Positions 6,664-16,764 are shown, counted from the stretch's first letter. The stretch is DNA of 35,417 nucleotides from Planctomycetota bacterium (GCA_023135935.1 JAGLSU010000038.1:1-35417), one strand, 5' to 3'. The notes: generated by a model from the letters alone, not told the origin. Made by a program: numbers and translations.

Positions 6664-7366
6664 GCTTTTTCCCCACTTCAACTCGACGCAAATACAACGG
6701 CTGCAAACTCAACGCGTCTTCGAATTCACCCCGCTGAGCCTTCTCCCAACCCAATAAATGCACATTTTTCGCACTCGGCCACCAATATTTCTCATCAAAA
6801 AACCCTATCCCCTCACATTTGAAATCCTTCTTATAATAAACCAATCCCTCACCTAACAGCTTTATATGCCGTTCCTTACAACCGAACCTCTCAACAAATT
6901 CAGCACTGTTCATCAAGCAGTCATCTAAAATTTTCACCAATTTCCCATCTCTATTTTCATACACTGCCGTAAAAAACTGACTCCGCTTCGCATCCAAAAT
7001 CACCCCTATCAGCTCAGCATCACCGTTTTCACCACCAAAACCATTGATATTTGCTGCTACAACATCCAGACTATCAACCGCCACTATCTTGCAATCACCC
7101 GCCAGCGACATAATTTTTCCCATAGTTACAGCTATTCGCAATCCCGTAAAACTTCCAGGACCAACCGAAACATAAACTTGTTTGACCTGCTCTGCTTTGT
7201 ATCCGAATTGACAAAGCAGCTCATTCGCAGCAGGAAAAATCTCCGCACTATGCCGCAATTTCCCCGAAAATAGCCTTTCAGTGAGGATTTTTGCACCCTC
7301 AGCCACAGCCACAGAACCAGTTCGGCCGGACGTTTCTACTGCCAATATCAATGTTTTTTCACTCAT
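6653..7366 (-). CDS. tsaB: tRNA N6-threonylcarbamoyladenosine biosynthesis protein TsaB
   Basis: A 237-residue TsaB (YeaZ) protein, the inactive ASKHA-fold partner that dimerises with TsaD in making t6A37 on ANN-decoding tRNAs. The N-terminus LILAVETSGRTGSVAVAEG and the later VYVSVGPGSFTGLRIAVTMGKIMSLA are diagnostic, and the length is typical. The C-terminus ends in a basic tail (GKKRKS) that overlaps an AT-rich repeat element, so the last residues may have been acquired with it. The ATG at 7364-7366 has no strong Shine-Dalgarno sequence. No other t6A gene is adjacent. Confidence 0.93.
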   Translation of the reverse strand: MSEKTLILAVETSGRTGSVAVAEGAKILTERLFSGKLRHSAEIFPAANELLCQFGYKAEQVKQVYVSVGPGSFTGLRIAVTMGKIMSLAGDCKIVAVDSLDVVAANINGFGGENGDAELIGVILDAKRSQFFTAVYENRDGKLVKILDDCLMNSAEFVERFGCKERHIKLLGEGLVYYKKDFKCEGIGFFDEKYWWPSAKNVHLLGWEKAQRGEFEDALSLQPLYLRRVEVGKKRKS

Positions 7367-7671
7367 TTGCTAAATTTCACTTTCACCATCTTTTTTTGCG
7401 CCAAAAAATTTTCTTCCATATTTACCACAGATTAGTTAAACTTTCCATCTTTTAACCAGTTGACTAGATTAAACTTAGATATTATCGGCCGAGCAGTCGA
7501 AATACGATTTTTCTCTTGCAAAAAAGACTGTTTTTTTATAGACTGAACTATCATAGGTTTAGGCCTATTTTAGTCCGGAGGTTGAGTAGTGTTGTTAAGT
7601 TGGGGAAGCTTTTAGCTTTGTAGTCTTCGGTTTTCGAAGAAGGTGTTTTTATAGTAAGGAGGTAGGTGATT
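7367..7671. other. Divergent intergenic region between tsaB and the secretin gene
   Basis: No gene is supported. It contains a CTGAACTATCATAGG block (7544-7558) followed by a TAGGCCTA palindrome and, near the end, AAGGAGG at 7656-7662. Similar blocks occur in the same order in the leader at 34838-35010. A TATCAT at 7549-7554 could be a -10 box, but no good -35 box is at the right distance. Confidence 0.45.
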
Positions 7672-10590
7672 TTGAACACGGTTGGATGTATCTCTAAATC
7701 TTTGCCTAAGAATACTATGTTGATACTTTTAGCATCGGTTATATTCTTAACGGCAATGTCGGGTTCAGTGTTAGCCAAAGCTGCTAACTCTGAAAAGCAA
7801 AAAGTAATTAGTGGCGTAGCTCAAAACTACATCAAAGCTGGTGTCAGACAATATGAGCGAGGCTACTATGCTGCCGCGGAACAATCATTCCTCAGAGCTT
7901 TGGATTACCAGGAATACTTGGCAGACCGTGAGAAGCTAAATAGTCTCTTAGCAAAAGCTCACGCTGCTGTAGTGGAAAGAAAACGTATCCTGGATAATAT
8001 CCGCTCGGCTAGCCAGGCGATTCAACAAAATGAATTAAGAAAAGCTAAGGGACATCTTCAAGCCATAGAAGGCAGCGGCCTTTTGACAGAGCAGGAGAAA
8101 AGTAAGGTCGCGCTGGGGCTTGCGAAAATAAACGAACAAATCAAGCTCTTACCGCCAGTCTCGCTGGAACCAGAAGAGGTCTCTGCAGCTATTTCTCTTG
8201 AAGAGGAACTGCTTGGCCTTATAGTTGAAAAGGCACAGGCAGTCCCACGGCAAACGGTTCATGTTTCGAACAAACCTGTAGCAATTGCACCCCAACCGGT
8301 AACTGAAGAACCTGGATATCTCAGAGAAGTTAATCGCAGAAGAAGCATACTGCAAAGTCATACCCGGGCAATTGTTGTCGATGCGACAAATAAAGCCCAG
8401 CAGTATCTGAGTCAGGATAAATTCAGCGAGGCCAAAAAAGCGGTTGAAACTGCTGAAGAAACCGTGAATAAAAACAGAACTGACCTCGGAGAAGAACTTT
8501 ACAAGCAATATACCAGCCAGTTAGCACAACTGACTGACACGATAGTTCAAAAACAAAATAGTAGAACTCAGCAGTTGCAGAAACAGAAACGTACAGAGGC
8601 GATAGAAACACAGCACCGCTACAGAGAGCAAATGGAAGCTGATAGAGGCAAGAGAATGGCTGAGTTGATGCAAAACGCAATCGCTTTCCAGAAGAAACAG
8701 CGATATGAAAATGCCCTTGGCCAGTTAGAAAGCTTGCTTGCGATAGATGCCCAGAGCCGGGATGCACTGGAGTTGAGAGAAGATGCGCTAATACTAAAAC
8801 AAACTTTGGAAGATACGATTAATTTCCGCAGGCAATTGGAAGTTCAAAGAGAGTCAGATAGGGAAAGGGTTGAAATTTTAATCAGAACAGATGAAACGGG
8901 CATCCCTTATGCTGATGAACTAAAGTATGCCAAGAATTGGCGTGAGATTATTGCAAGCCCGTTCCGTAAACCCGAAGGAGCAATTGGTCAGGACGCAGCT
9001 AGTCTGGCCGCCTATAAACAAATGGATGAAATCGTTGACCTTGCAGAGTTGACACCAGAGATGCCTCTGAGCGAAGCAATAGACGTGATGAAGAATTCTG
9101 TCGACCCGTCATTGAAGGTATTCGTTAATTGGCGTGATTTATATGACAATGCCGACATCGACCAGACTACACCTATAAATATGGATGAAATATCTTCGAT
9201 TCCACTTCGCGCAGCGCTAAAGCTTTTATTGGAAGCTGTTTCAGGTGGATTTGCGGAACTTGGCTATATTATTGAAGATGGCGTGATTACCATAGCTACG
9301 GTAGATTCACTTCCGAGCGAAATGCAAACATTGGTCTATGACGTTACAGATTTGATTGGCAAACCGGCAGATTTCTTTGAACAGAGTCCTACCGGTGGTG
9401 GTGGTGGTCAAAGTGGAGGTAGTGTCGGAGGTGGTTTCCAAAGTGATGGTGGAAGCCGACAAAGGACACCGGAACAACTCCTGGCCGAAGCACTTATTCG
9501 TGCTGAGAATCTGCTCTTACTTATCCAAGAGACCATTAATCCGGATAGCTGGTATGAAGCTGGCGGAGATGGTTCAATAACAATTTATGAAAATAAAAAG
9601 CTCGTAGTTCGTCAGAGCCGTGAGGTTCACGCTAAAATTGACGAATTGTTTAATGAAATGCGAAAGTCGCTTGGCCATCAGGTTTCTATAGAAGCCAGAT
9701 TCTTATTGGTGGGCGAAAATTTCCTTGAGGATATAGGACTTGACATAGATATCAGATATAATGTTGGTGGCAAGTTCGGTGTCATAGGGATAGAGCAAGG
9801 TTCCGCTGAAACTACCCTTATGAGACAAACATCTATTCCGGGTAGTCTGGGAGCCACTCCGGGTGCACTAGCAAACGAAGTGCTTTCGGCGATGAACATG
9901 AGTGGCACTTATGGAAACATGCTTCTTAATGACCTTCAGGTTGACTTTTTACTCAGAGCTACGGAGGCCCATTCTGATTCAACAGCTGTAACTGCACCGA
10001 AAGTCAGTGTCTTAAGTGGAGAATCGGCGGCATTGAGGGTACAGAAGATTTTCGGGTATCCCAGCGATATCCAGATTAATACAAGAGAAATTGGCGGCAC
10101 TGATAATACTAACACCTTCTTTACTATAAACTACCAGGAAAACTGGGTCACAACGGGTTCAATTCTTAATATTACTCCGACTATTATGCCGGATAAGAAG
10201 CATGTACTATTAAGTGTAGTTGCTGAATTGCAGGATTTCCTTGGCTTTAGGAGTCAAACTATTAATCTTGGTTTGTTTGGTGGTTCGGTTCCTGGAGCTG
10301 GCGCTAGTTTCAATGTAGATTTTCCTGAAACGGAAGTTTCAAGAGTTCAAACTCGCGTGTGTGTACCCGATGGCGGCACATTGTTGCTGGGTGGCCAGAA
10401 GATGACCATTGAGGTTGAAAAAGAATCTGGTGTTCCGGTATTGAGCAAACTGCCCATTATTGGGAGATTGTTTAGTAACCGCGGCAGGATTAGGGACCAC
10501 AGGGTATTGTTGATACTGGTTAAACCGACCATTATTTTGCAGGCAGAGGCAGAAGCTAAGGCGATTGCTTCAGTAGAGAATGATTTTTAA
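7672..10590 (+). CDS. Type II/IV-type secretin (GspD/PilQ-like) with TPR-like N-terminal region
   Basis: A protein of about 972 residues that should form an outer-membrane secretin ring. After a signal peptide (hydrophobic TMLILLASVIFLTAMSGSVLAKA), residues about 40-400 are helical with TPR-like and coiled-coil character (GVRQYERGYYAAAEQSFLRALDY). A Gly-rich linker TGGGGGQSGGSVGGG follows. The C-terminal secretin core shows VTAPKVSVLSGESAALRV and the terminal VPDGGTLLLGGQ ... GVPVLSKLPIIGRLFSNR ... HRVLLILVKPTII (about 920-955), which is diagnostic. AAGGAGG at 7656-7662 fits a TTG start at 7672 (9-nt spacing) better than the GTG at 7666 (3 nt). The next gene, 143 bp downstream, encodes a giant secreted protein, a candidate client. 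Whether it belongs to a type II or pilus system cannot be told here. Confidence 0.92.
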   Translation: MNTVGCISKSLPKNTMLILLASVIFLTAMSGSVLAKAANSEKQKVISGVAQNYIKAGVRQYERGYYAAAEQSFLRALDYQEYLADREKLNSLLAKAHAAVVERKRILDNIRSASQAIQQNELRKAKGHLQAIEGSGLLTEQEKSKVALGLAKINEQIKLLPPVSLEPEEVSAAISLEEELLGLIVEKAQAVPRQTVHVSNKPVAIAPQPVTEEPGYLREVNRRRSILQSHTRAIVVDATNKAQQYLSQDKFSEAKKAVETAEETVNKNRTDLGEELYKQYTSQLAQLTDTIVQKQNSRTQQLQKQKRTEAIETQHRYREQMEADRGKRMAELMQNAIAFQKKQRYENALGQLESLLAIDAQSRDALELREDALILKQTLEDTINFRRQLEVQRESDRERVEILIRTDETGIPYADELKYAKNWREIIASPFRKPEGAIGQDAASLAAYKQMDEIVDLAELTPEMPLSEAIDVMKNSVDPSLKVFVNWRDLYDNADIDQTTPINMDEISSIPLRAALKLLLEAVSGGFAELGYIIEDGVITIATVDSLPSEMQTLVYDVTDLIGKPADFFEQSPTGGGGGQSGGSVGGGFQSDGGSRQRTPEQLLAEALIRAENLLLLIQETINPDSWYEAGGDGSITIYENKKLVVRQSREVHAKIDELFNEMRKSLGHQVSIEARFLLVGENFLEDIGLDIDIRYNVGGKFGVIGIEQGSAETTLMRQTSIPGSLGATPGALANEVLSAMNMSGTYGNMLLNDLQVDFLLRATEAHSDSTAVTAPKVSVLSGESAALRVQKIFGYPSDIQINTREIGGTDNTNTFFTINYQENWVTTGSILNITPTIMPDKKHVLLSVVAELQDFLGFRSQTINLGLFGGSVPGAGASFNVDFPETEVSRVQTRVCVPDGGTLLLGGQKMTIEVEKESGVPVLSKLPIIGRLFSNRGRIRDHRVLLILVKPTIILQAEAEAKAIASVENDF

Positions 10591-10733
10591 GTAAAAAAGC
10601 GGGAAAAATATAAAATCAATGGAACAGGGATGTGTTTTTGCGCATCTTAAATAGTGGTCTTTGTAAGTGTCATTGCAACATGTGATGATTACGCGATAAG
10701 TTAAAAAAACGCTTTATTTCGGAGGAGCAGAAA

Positions 10734-13700
10734 GTGAAGCGGCAGTTTCTAAATAGTTTATTGATTTTGTTGTTCGTAGCTGGTCTTGCAAGTGCGGACG
10801 TGTATTATGTTCCGGATCATTATCCTACGATTCAAAGGGCTATCGACAACGTTGGTGACGGAAATGAGGTTGTAGTTAGAGACGGCATCTGGAGCGGTTC
10901 GGGTAACTTCAATCTGGACTTCAATGGAGTAAACGCAATTACTGTTCGCAGTGAAAACGGTCCAGCCAATTGTATAATCGACTGCAAAAGCTGGGGTCGT
11001 GCATTCTTCTTTTTCAACGGCGAGGGTAGCGATTTAGTTATAAAAGGTTTTACAATTAAAAACGGCTTAGCTAACGGTGGGGCTGCCAGCGAAACCCATG
11101 TAAATGGAGCCGGTGACCCTGTCACATTCTATAGAGATGGCGGCGCCATTTACTGTACGGCGGGTTCATCACCTACGATATCTAACTGTATAATACAGGA
11201 ATCAAGCGCTTTTTGGTATGGTGGTGGTTTGGCGTGTATGGATGGGGCTCAACCGGAGTTAATAAATTGTCTGTTTACGAATAATTATGCCGGAGATATG
11301 GGCGGTGCCATATACTGTGGTGACTCCGGTCCTAGTTTCGAATTATGTACAATCACTAATAATGGTGCGGGTATTAATTATTTGAACCCGGATGCAGGTT
11401 TATATGGACCAAGAAGCGGAATTGCCTGTGATGGTACTGACCCTGATATTAAAAACTCGATTATATGGGAGCCGCTTTTTTGGGATGCTGTTGCGAATCT
11501 CTGGCGCGATGGTGATGATTTGTATGGGGCCACTGCTACTTATTCCTGTATTGAAGACGGTATCGGCGGCGAGGCGACTAACACAGCCCTCGACCCGCTG
11601 TTTAGAGAAGGTGCGCATGGTATTTACTATCTGGCACAGACTCAGGCAGGAAACCCGGCAGATAGCCCTTGTATAGATACAGGCGACGGTACAATAAGAG
11701 GATATGACGGATATTTGTTGGGGCAGGTCACAACGAGTACATCACCCGTCTTTCAACCTGACTGGGCTGTTGTTGATATGGGATTCCACTACCCTGCATA
11801 TGACGGAGTTACACCGTTACCAACTTATTGGCTGTGGATTACGGTTATAGGTAATGGGACAATAAGCGCTACTCCGGGTGCTGTCAATCCCGGCGGTGGT
11901 TTTCTCTTGCCCCTCCCGACTCTTGGTACAAATGTCTCGCTGACTGCTGCACCTGCTACGGGCTATAGAGTTAAGAGTTGGACGGGTACTGATGATGACC
12001 CAAATACAACAAATAACAATAGCGCATTTATGGATACTAATAAAACGGTCACTGTCGAGTTTGAACTTGATTTGCCGAAAATTCTCTATGTTGGTGCTGA
12101 CGGTCAATATTCGACGATTCAGCATGCTATAGATGCTGCTCATGAAGGTGATACTATACAAATTGCCCCTGCCAATGAGCCATATATGACTTCTGAAGGT
12201 TTTTATATTAACAAAAATCTTATCATAACAAGTGCCAACCCCGATGACCCATGCTGTGTTGCCTCTACGATTATAGAAAAAGCACCCACTTGGGGAGGTA
12301 CAGCCTTTACATTTGATAATGTAAATCAAAATACTGTTTTAAGCGGTCTTACCATCAGGAAATTTTCAGGTACGGCAATAGATGGGCGTGACTCCAAAAT
12401 GCCTGAAAGGCCTAACGGAGAACCAGGAGGCAGTATCTTTGGTGGCGCGATACAATGCTTCGATGCATCGCCAATTATCCAAAACTGTGTAATCTATGAC
12501 TGCAATGTTATCGGTGGTGACGGTGGTCAAGGTGCCGGTGGTACCGCTGAACATCCGGATGGTTATGACGGCGGATGGCCAGGTTATGCCTATGGTGGTG
12601 CAATAGCTGTCTGGAGTGGCAGCAGTCCTACAATTATAAATACTACCTTTGATAATTGCATTGTTTTCGGTGGTAACGGTGGTGATGGCGGTGACGGTAA
12701 AGGTGACCCACAAAACGGTCATGGTGGACGAGCGGGTGGATGGACATATAACGAAAATAGTTACTGGTACTTGGTTGGCGGCGGATTTTGGGAATATGGC
12801 TATAGTGCAGAGGTAGGTTGCTGGAACGGTTACTATGACAATTATACCAAATACAGCGGTCTTGGCGGAGCGATATATGTCGGCCTGAATGCCTCTATTG
12901 ACATTAGGGATTCTAGTTTTATTAATTGTCAGACTATAGGTGGCCAAACCGGTATTGGCGGTCAGAATAAACCGTCCAATGCGATAGATGAACCAAGTCT
13001 TCGTTGGAGAATAGACAATTTCGGCGGTGCCATACATTTTGCCGGTAACAACACGGGAACAATTGAGAACTGTATGTTTATAAATAATACTGCCAACTCC
13101 GATACCGCTCCGGAAGGTTCCACTGACTCCTTTGTAGGTTATGGCGGTGCCATAGATTTTGAAGATAATGCGAATATTATTATAAAGAACTGTACGTTCA
13201 TGGGTAATGACTCTTCGATTGGTGGGGCGATACATGGTACATGGTCGGACCCGAATATTGTCGATTGTAACTTTATAGATAACTCAGCATATCACGGTGG
13301 CGGTGCACTTTTCGTTGGTGGCACTGTCGATATACAGCGCAGTAACTTCAGCGGTAATCAAGCTTATCTGGCGGCTGCACAAGGCGGCGGTATATGCAGC
13401 CTTGGTGCTAACGCTGTGATTCAAGATTGCAACGTCAGTAACAATAGTGCAACAGGTTCAGGTGGTGGAATATACATTTCCAGCAAAGACATTTTTGAGG
13501 AAACCATCGCTGCCGAAGGAGCTATGGTAATTAAAAACTGTCTGATAACCCAAAATGTCTCTGGTAGGGACGGCGGAGGTATTTCTGCCAATTGGTCTTC
13601 GGAACCGAATATTATCAATTGTACGATTGCAAACAATACCGTTACTGGAATAGGATTCGCAAACAATTATGGCGGTGGTCTATACGCTTCCTATGACAGC

Positions 13701-16700
13701 GATGTTAAGGTCATTGATACGATTATCTGGGGCAATATTGCCGCTATCGGTCCGCAGATTGGAGTCACCAGCGGTGACCCAATTGCTCCGCAACCTTCGG
13801 CGGTGGAAATTGCCTATAGTGACATTGGACCACGATATACGAATATTCTTCTGAGCTCAGCTGAGGGTGGTTCGCAACAAAGTAGTAGCCCAATGCTCGT
13901 CGATGGCCAAGCCATTTATGACCAGTTTGACGCTGGTCAGGACACAGTGAGAGTTATTGTCAGTCTACTCGAACCGGTTGAGATGAGAGAAGAGACTGAT
14001 TGGCAGTCGCCGGAATCGGTTGGTGCGCTAAGGGCAGAAATAGCCAGTCGCCAATCATCAGCTCTGTGTGGCCTTACGTCCGCTGAGTTTACTTTGCGGC
14101 ATCAGTATAAGAACCAGGCAGGTTTTTCTGGCGAGGTTACGATTGAAGGTCTTAACGAGCTGCTTAATAATTCTTCGGTGGCGTATATTGAACCTGTCAG
14201 GTATATGGAACCGATGCTGGCACAGGCGATTCCTTTAGCTAATGCATTAGATGTGCGTGATACTTATAGTGGCCAAGGCATAGCCGTTGCCATAGTTGAT
14301 ACTGGTGTTGACTATACCCATCCGAGGCTTGGTGGCGGTGGTTTTCCAAATGCCAAGGTTATTGGTGGTTACGATTTTGGCAATGGTGATGCCGACCCCA
14401 GACCGCCCACTTTTGGATTTTTGGCGGCTCACGGCACCGCTTGTGCCGGTATAGTCGCCGGAGATTTGGGTACAGTTGGCGATTACATCGGAGGCGTTGC
14501 CAATAGCGCAAAAATATACGCTCTAAAAGCTACTACTGATGATGATCCTCTGCAGCTTTTGGGCTCTGACGATACGCTTGCCGCATGGAACTGGTGTATA
14601 ACCCACCGTGACGACGACCCGGACAATCCGATAAAGATAATAAGTAACAGTTGGGGAGGGGATATTCCGTTCGCCGATCCAGCAGTAGCCGATGCCGTCT
14701 CTCCAGCACACACTGCTGCGGCTGAAACGGCTGTGGCACTTGGTATTACAATATTGGCTTCCTCAGGTAATGATGGATTTGCCGGAGATGGCATATCGTG
14801 GCCTGCTGCGATGTCGAACGTAATTTCCGTTGGAGCGGTGTATGATACAACTGACGCAGTAACGGAATATTCAAATACGGCTGATAACCTGGATATTCTG
14901 GCGCCTGCTGACCCGATGTACACTACCGATATCGTCGGCGCAGGTGGTTCCGACCCTGGTGATTATACTCCTGATTTCGGCGGGACATCTTCGGCCTGTC
15001 CTTTCGCGGCCGGTAGCGTCGCTAGTCTGCAGTCTGCGGCATTTGCCGAAACGGGAAGTTACCTTACCTCTGAGCAAGTCAGATTTTTGTTGACTGTCAG
15101 TGGTGACCCTGTTACCGACGCCAAAGTTGCTATAACCAAGCCGCGGGTTAACCTGGGTGCAGCAGTCAGCTATCTTACTGATAATTTTATTACTGCTGTT
15201 GGTCCAATCTATGTTGAAGAGGGTTCCACACTCATCGGATTTGATGCAAATGGCGATACCTGGGACCCCAGTATTAACAGCAATAATATCAGTGACGACC
15301 CGTTATTTAAAATAGGCCTTCTGGGCAGTTACTATTTGAGTCAAATCAGTGCCGGTCAGCTAATTAACAGCAACTGTGTTGATGCTGGCAGTAATTTGGC
15401 TCTTGCGCTCGGGTTTAGCAGCGAGTATACGACCCGTACCGATGAAAAGACTGATGAAGATATTATCGATATGGGATACCACTATCCGCTTAGCTATAAA
15501 TTAGAGTCTTGCAGTGTATGTGATTTGTTCGGAGATGGGAACATCGACTTTGGTGATATAGCGGAACTTTCATCCTACTGGCTCAGTGAGGATTGTTCGC
15601 CTGGCAATCAGTGGTGCGAAGGTGCCGACCTTAACTTTGATACCGAAGTTAGTTTCGGAGATTTTGCTATACTTTCGAATTGCTGGCGTGTCGAAGATAC
15701 AACTGCCCCAGCGTCTGACCCTGCTGAGTGGGAAGTGCAGCCTTATTCAACATCCGATACATCGATTAGTATGACTGCTAAGACAGTTGTTGATGGATGG
15801 GGGGATATTGTGTACTTCTTCGAATGTGTCTCTGGCGGTTGCAGTGACAGTGGATGGACATACGATAGGACTTATATCGATACCGGTCTTGCAACTGATG
15901 ACGAATATGGCTATAGAGTAAGGGCTTCTGACTTTAGTTATGATAACCTTACCGACCCCGGTAATCCGTTTGATGTTGATGACCCGAATGACACTGATAT
16001 CGGCAACAAGACCGGATGGTCCGAGACCAAATATGTAATAGCGGGCGGTCCTGTTCCAGATACCACGGCACCGACACCTAATCCGATGCAGTGGGCTACA
16101 GGCGGCGAACCTGGTTCTGACAGTCCAACATCGATTATTATGACAGCGGCTACGGCTACGGATGATTCCGGTGGAGCGGTGGAGTATTATTTCCAGTGTG
16201 TATCCGGTGGTGGTAACGATAGCGGCTGGATAACTGGTACGACTTATGCAGATGGAGGTCTTACAACCGGTGTTGAATATGGTTATAGGGTTAAAGCCAG
16301 AGATGATAGTTTCAATGAAACTGCTGTGTCTTCTACAGGTCTTGCTACTCCTAGACAGGCGTTTAATATTTCATCGGCTTTACAGTTGACCCTAACTATA
16401 GGAGGCGGAAAATTTAACTGGTATCATCGAATAACAGTAGATGCTTTACCTGATGATGGAAGCGGTATGCCGTTGTACTATCGATTTGTTGATGTGAGTT
16501 TTGGTACTTTCAGCAGCGCTTGGTCGATAGACCCGGTAGCGGCCGGTAGTGCTATAACATATGATGCACTGGTTAAACTTAACTCGTATACAGGCCAGGA
16601 ATGTACCTGGCGTGTGGATATTAGTCATAATGCAGACGGCAGTGATTCGACGAGTTCGACAACGGTGACAATATTGGAAAATCAAAATGACGGTACATAC

Positions 16701-16706
16701 CCGTAA
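10734..16706 (+). CDS. Giant secreted parallel beta-helix protein with a nested subtilisin (S8) domain, dockerin-like repeats and Fn3-like repeats
   Basis: A 1990-residue exported protein; the GTG start has GGAGGAG 6 nt upstream. Order: signal peptide (1-21); right-handed beta-helix 1 (22-355); divergent InlB/Flg_new_2-like domain (about 365-445, GYRVKSWTGT...TVTVEFE); beta-helix 2 (449 to about 1032, many GGAI and NC..F turns); an I9-like propeptide region (from about 1070, DTVRVIVSL); an S8 domain (about 1165-1482) with D1189 (VDTG), H1233 (AHGTACAG), SGN and nucleophile S1419 (GTSSACP), so the triad is complete; then GPIYVEEGSTL...DDPLF...CVDAG...DMGYHYP (1490-1585), the usual end of such a beta-helix; dockerin-like EF-hands (1597-1655); two Fn3-like repeats (from 1656 and 1776); and a C-terminal beta domain (1877-1990). 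Probably cell-surface or released. No sorting tail was recognised. It follows the secretin gene. Confidence 0.9.
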   Translation: MKRQFLNSLLILLFVAGLASADVYYVPDHYPTIQRAIDNVGDGNEVVVRDGIWSGSGNFNLDFNGVNAITVRSENGPANCIIDCKSWGRAFFFFNGEGSDLVIKGFTIKNGLANGGAASETHVNGAGDPVTFYRDGGAIYCTAGSSPTISNCIIQESSAFWYGGGLACMDGAQPELINCLFTNNYAGDMGGAIYCGDSGPSFELCTITNNGAGINYLNPDAGLYGPRSGIACDGTDPDIKNSIIWEPLFWDAVANLWRDGDDLYGATATYSCIEDGIGGEATNTALDPLFREGAHGIYYLAQTQAGNPADSPCIDTGDGTIRGYDGYLLGQVTTSTSPVFQPDWAVVDMGFHYPAYDGVTPLPTYWLWITVIGNGTISATPGAVNPGGGFLLPLPTLGTNVSLTAAPATGYRVKSWTGTDDDPNTTNNNSAFMDTNKTVTVEFELDLPKILYVGADGQYSTIQHAIDAAHEGDTIQIAPANEPYMTSEGFYINKNLIITSANPDDPCCVASTIIEKAPTWGGTAFTFDNVNQNTVLSGLTIRKFSGTAIDGRDSKMPERPNGEPGGSIFGGAIQCFDASPIIQNCVIYDCNVIGGDGGQGAGGTAEHPDGYDGGWPGYAYGGAIAVWSGSSPTIINTTFDNCIVFGGNGGDGGDGKGDPQNGHGGRAGGWTYNENSYWYLVGGGFWEYGYSAEVGCWNGYYDNYTKYSGLGGAIYVGLNASIDIRDSSFINCQTIGGQTGIGGQNKPSNAIDEPSLRWRIDNFGGAIHFAGNNTGTIENCMFINNTANSDTAPEGSTDSFVGYGGAIDFEDNANIIIKNCTFMGNDSSIGGAIHGTWSDPNIVDCNFIDNSAYHGGGALFVGGTVDIQRSNFSGNQAYLAAAQGGGICSLGANAVIQDCNVSNNSATGSGGGIYISSKDIFEETIAAEGAMVIKNCLITQNVSGRDGGGISANWSSEPNIINCTIANNTVTGIGFANNYGGGLYASYDSDVKVIDTIIWGNIAAIGPQIGVTSGDPIAPQPSAVEIAYSDIGPRYTNILLSSAEGGSQQSSSPMLVDGQAIYDQFDAGQDTVRVIVSLLEPVEMREETDWQSPESVGALRAEIASRQSSALCGLTSAEFTLRHQYKNQAGFSGEVTIEGLNELLNNSSVAYIEPVRYMEPMLAQAIPLANALDVRDTYSGQGIAVAIVDTGVDYTHPRLGGGGFPNAKVIGGYDFGNGDADPRPPTFGFLAAHGTACAGIVAGDLGTVGDYIGGVANSAKIYALKATTDDDPLQLLGSDDTLAAWNWCITHRDDDPDNPIKIISNSWGGDIPFADPAVADAVSPAHTAAAETAVALGITILASSGNDGFAGDGISWPAAMSNVISVGAVYDTTDAVTEYSNTADNLDILAPADPMYTTDIVGAGGSDPGDYTPDFGGTSSACPFAAGSVASLQSAAFAETGSYLTSEQVRFLLTVSGDPVTDAKVAITKPRVNLGAAVSYLTDNFITAVGPIYVEEGSTLIGFDANGDTWDPSINSNNISDDPLFKIGLLGSYYLSQISAGQLINSNCVDAGSNLALALGFSSEYTTRTDEKTDEDIIDMGYHYPLSYKLESCSVCDLFGDGNIDFGDIAELSSYWLSEDCSPGNQWCEGADLNFDTEVSFGDFAILSNCWRVEDTTAPASDPAEWEVQPYSTSDTSISMTAKTVVDGWGDIVYFFECVSGGCSDSGWTYDRTYIDTGLATDDEYGYRVRASDFSYDNLTDPGNPFDVDDPNDTDIGNKTGWSETKYVIAGGPVPDTTAPTPNPMQWATGGEPGSDSPTSIIMTAATATDDSGGAVEYYFQCVSGGGNDSGWITGTTYADGGLTTGVEYGYRVKARDDSFNETAVSSTGLATPRQAFNISSALQLTLTIGGGKFNWYHRITVDALPDDGSGMPLYYRFVDVSFGTFSSAWSIDPVAAGSAITYDALVKLNSYTGQECTWRVDISHNADGSDSTSSTTVTILENQNDGTYP

Positions 16707-16729
16707 TAAAAATAACGGCCCAGTAATTT

Positions 16730-16762
16730 AAGCCCCGGTTATTTTAACCGGGGCTTTTTTTT
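16730..16762 (+). terminator. Strong rho-independent terminator between convergent genes
   Basis: A 12-bp perfect stem (16730-16741 with 16745-16756, core GCCCCGGTTA/TAACCGGGGC) with a TTT loop runs into eight T ending at 16762. It lies 24 bp after the giant gene's stop and 2 bp from the chorismate synthase stop codon. For the minus strand the trailing bases are only weakly T-rich, so it mainly serves the plus-strand gene. Confidence 0.9.
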
Positions 16763-16764
16763 AT

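Noticed and set aside
12520-12760. GGTGGTGACGG-type repetition suspected of being a minisatellite
   Set aside because: It is in frame and encodes the Gly/Asp-rich loops of the beta-helix, so it is explained by the protein.
12366-13235. 289-codon minus-strand frame opposite the giant beta-helix gene
   Set aside because: It mirrors the regular Gly/Asn/Thr codon pattern of the beta-helix repeats on the other strand; Thr/Ile-rich shadow without a start site.
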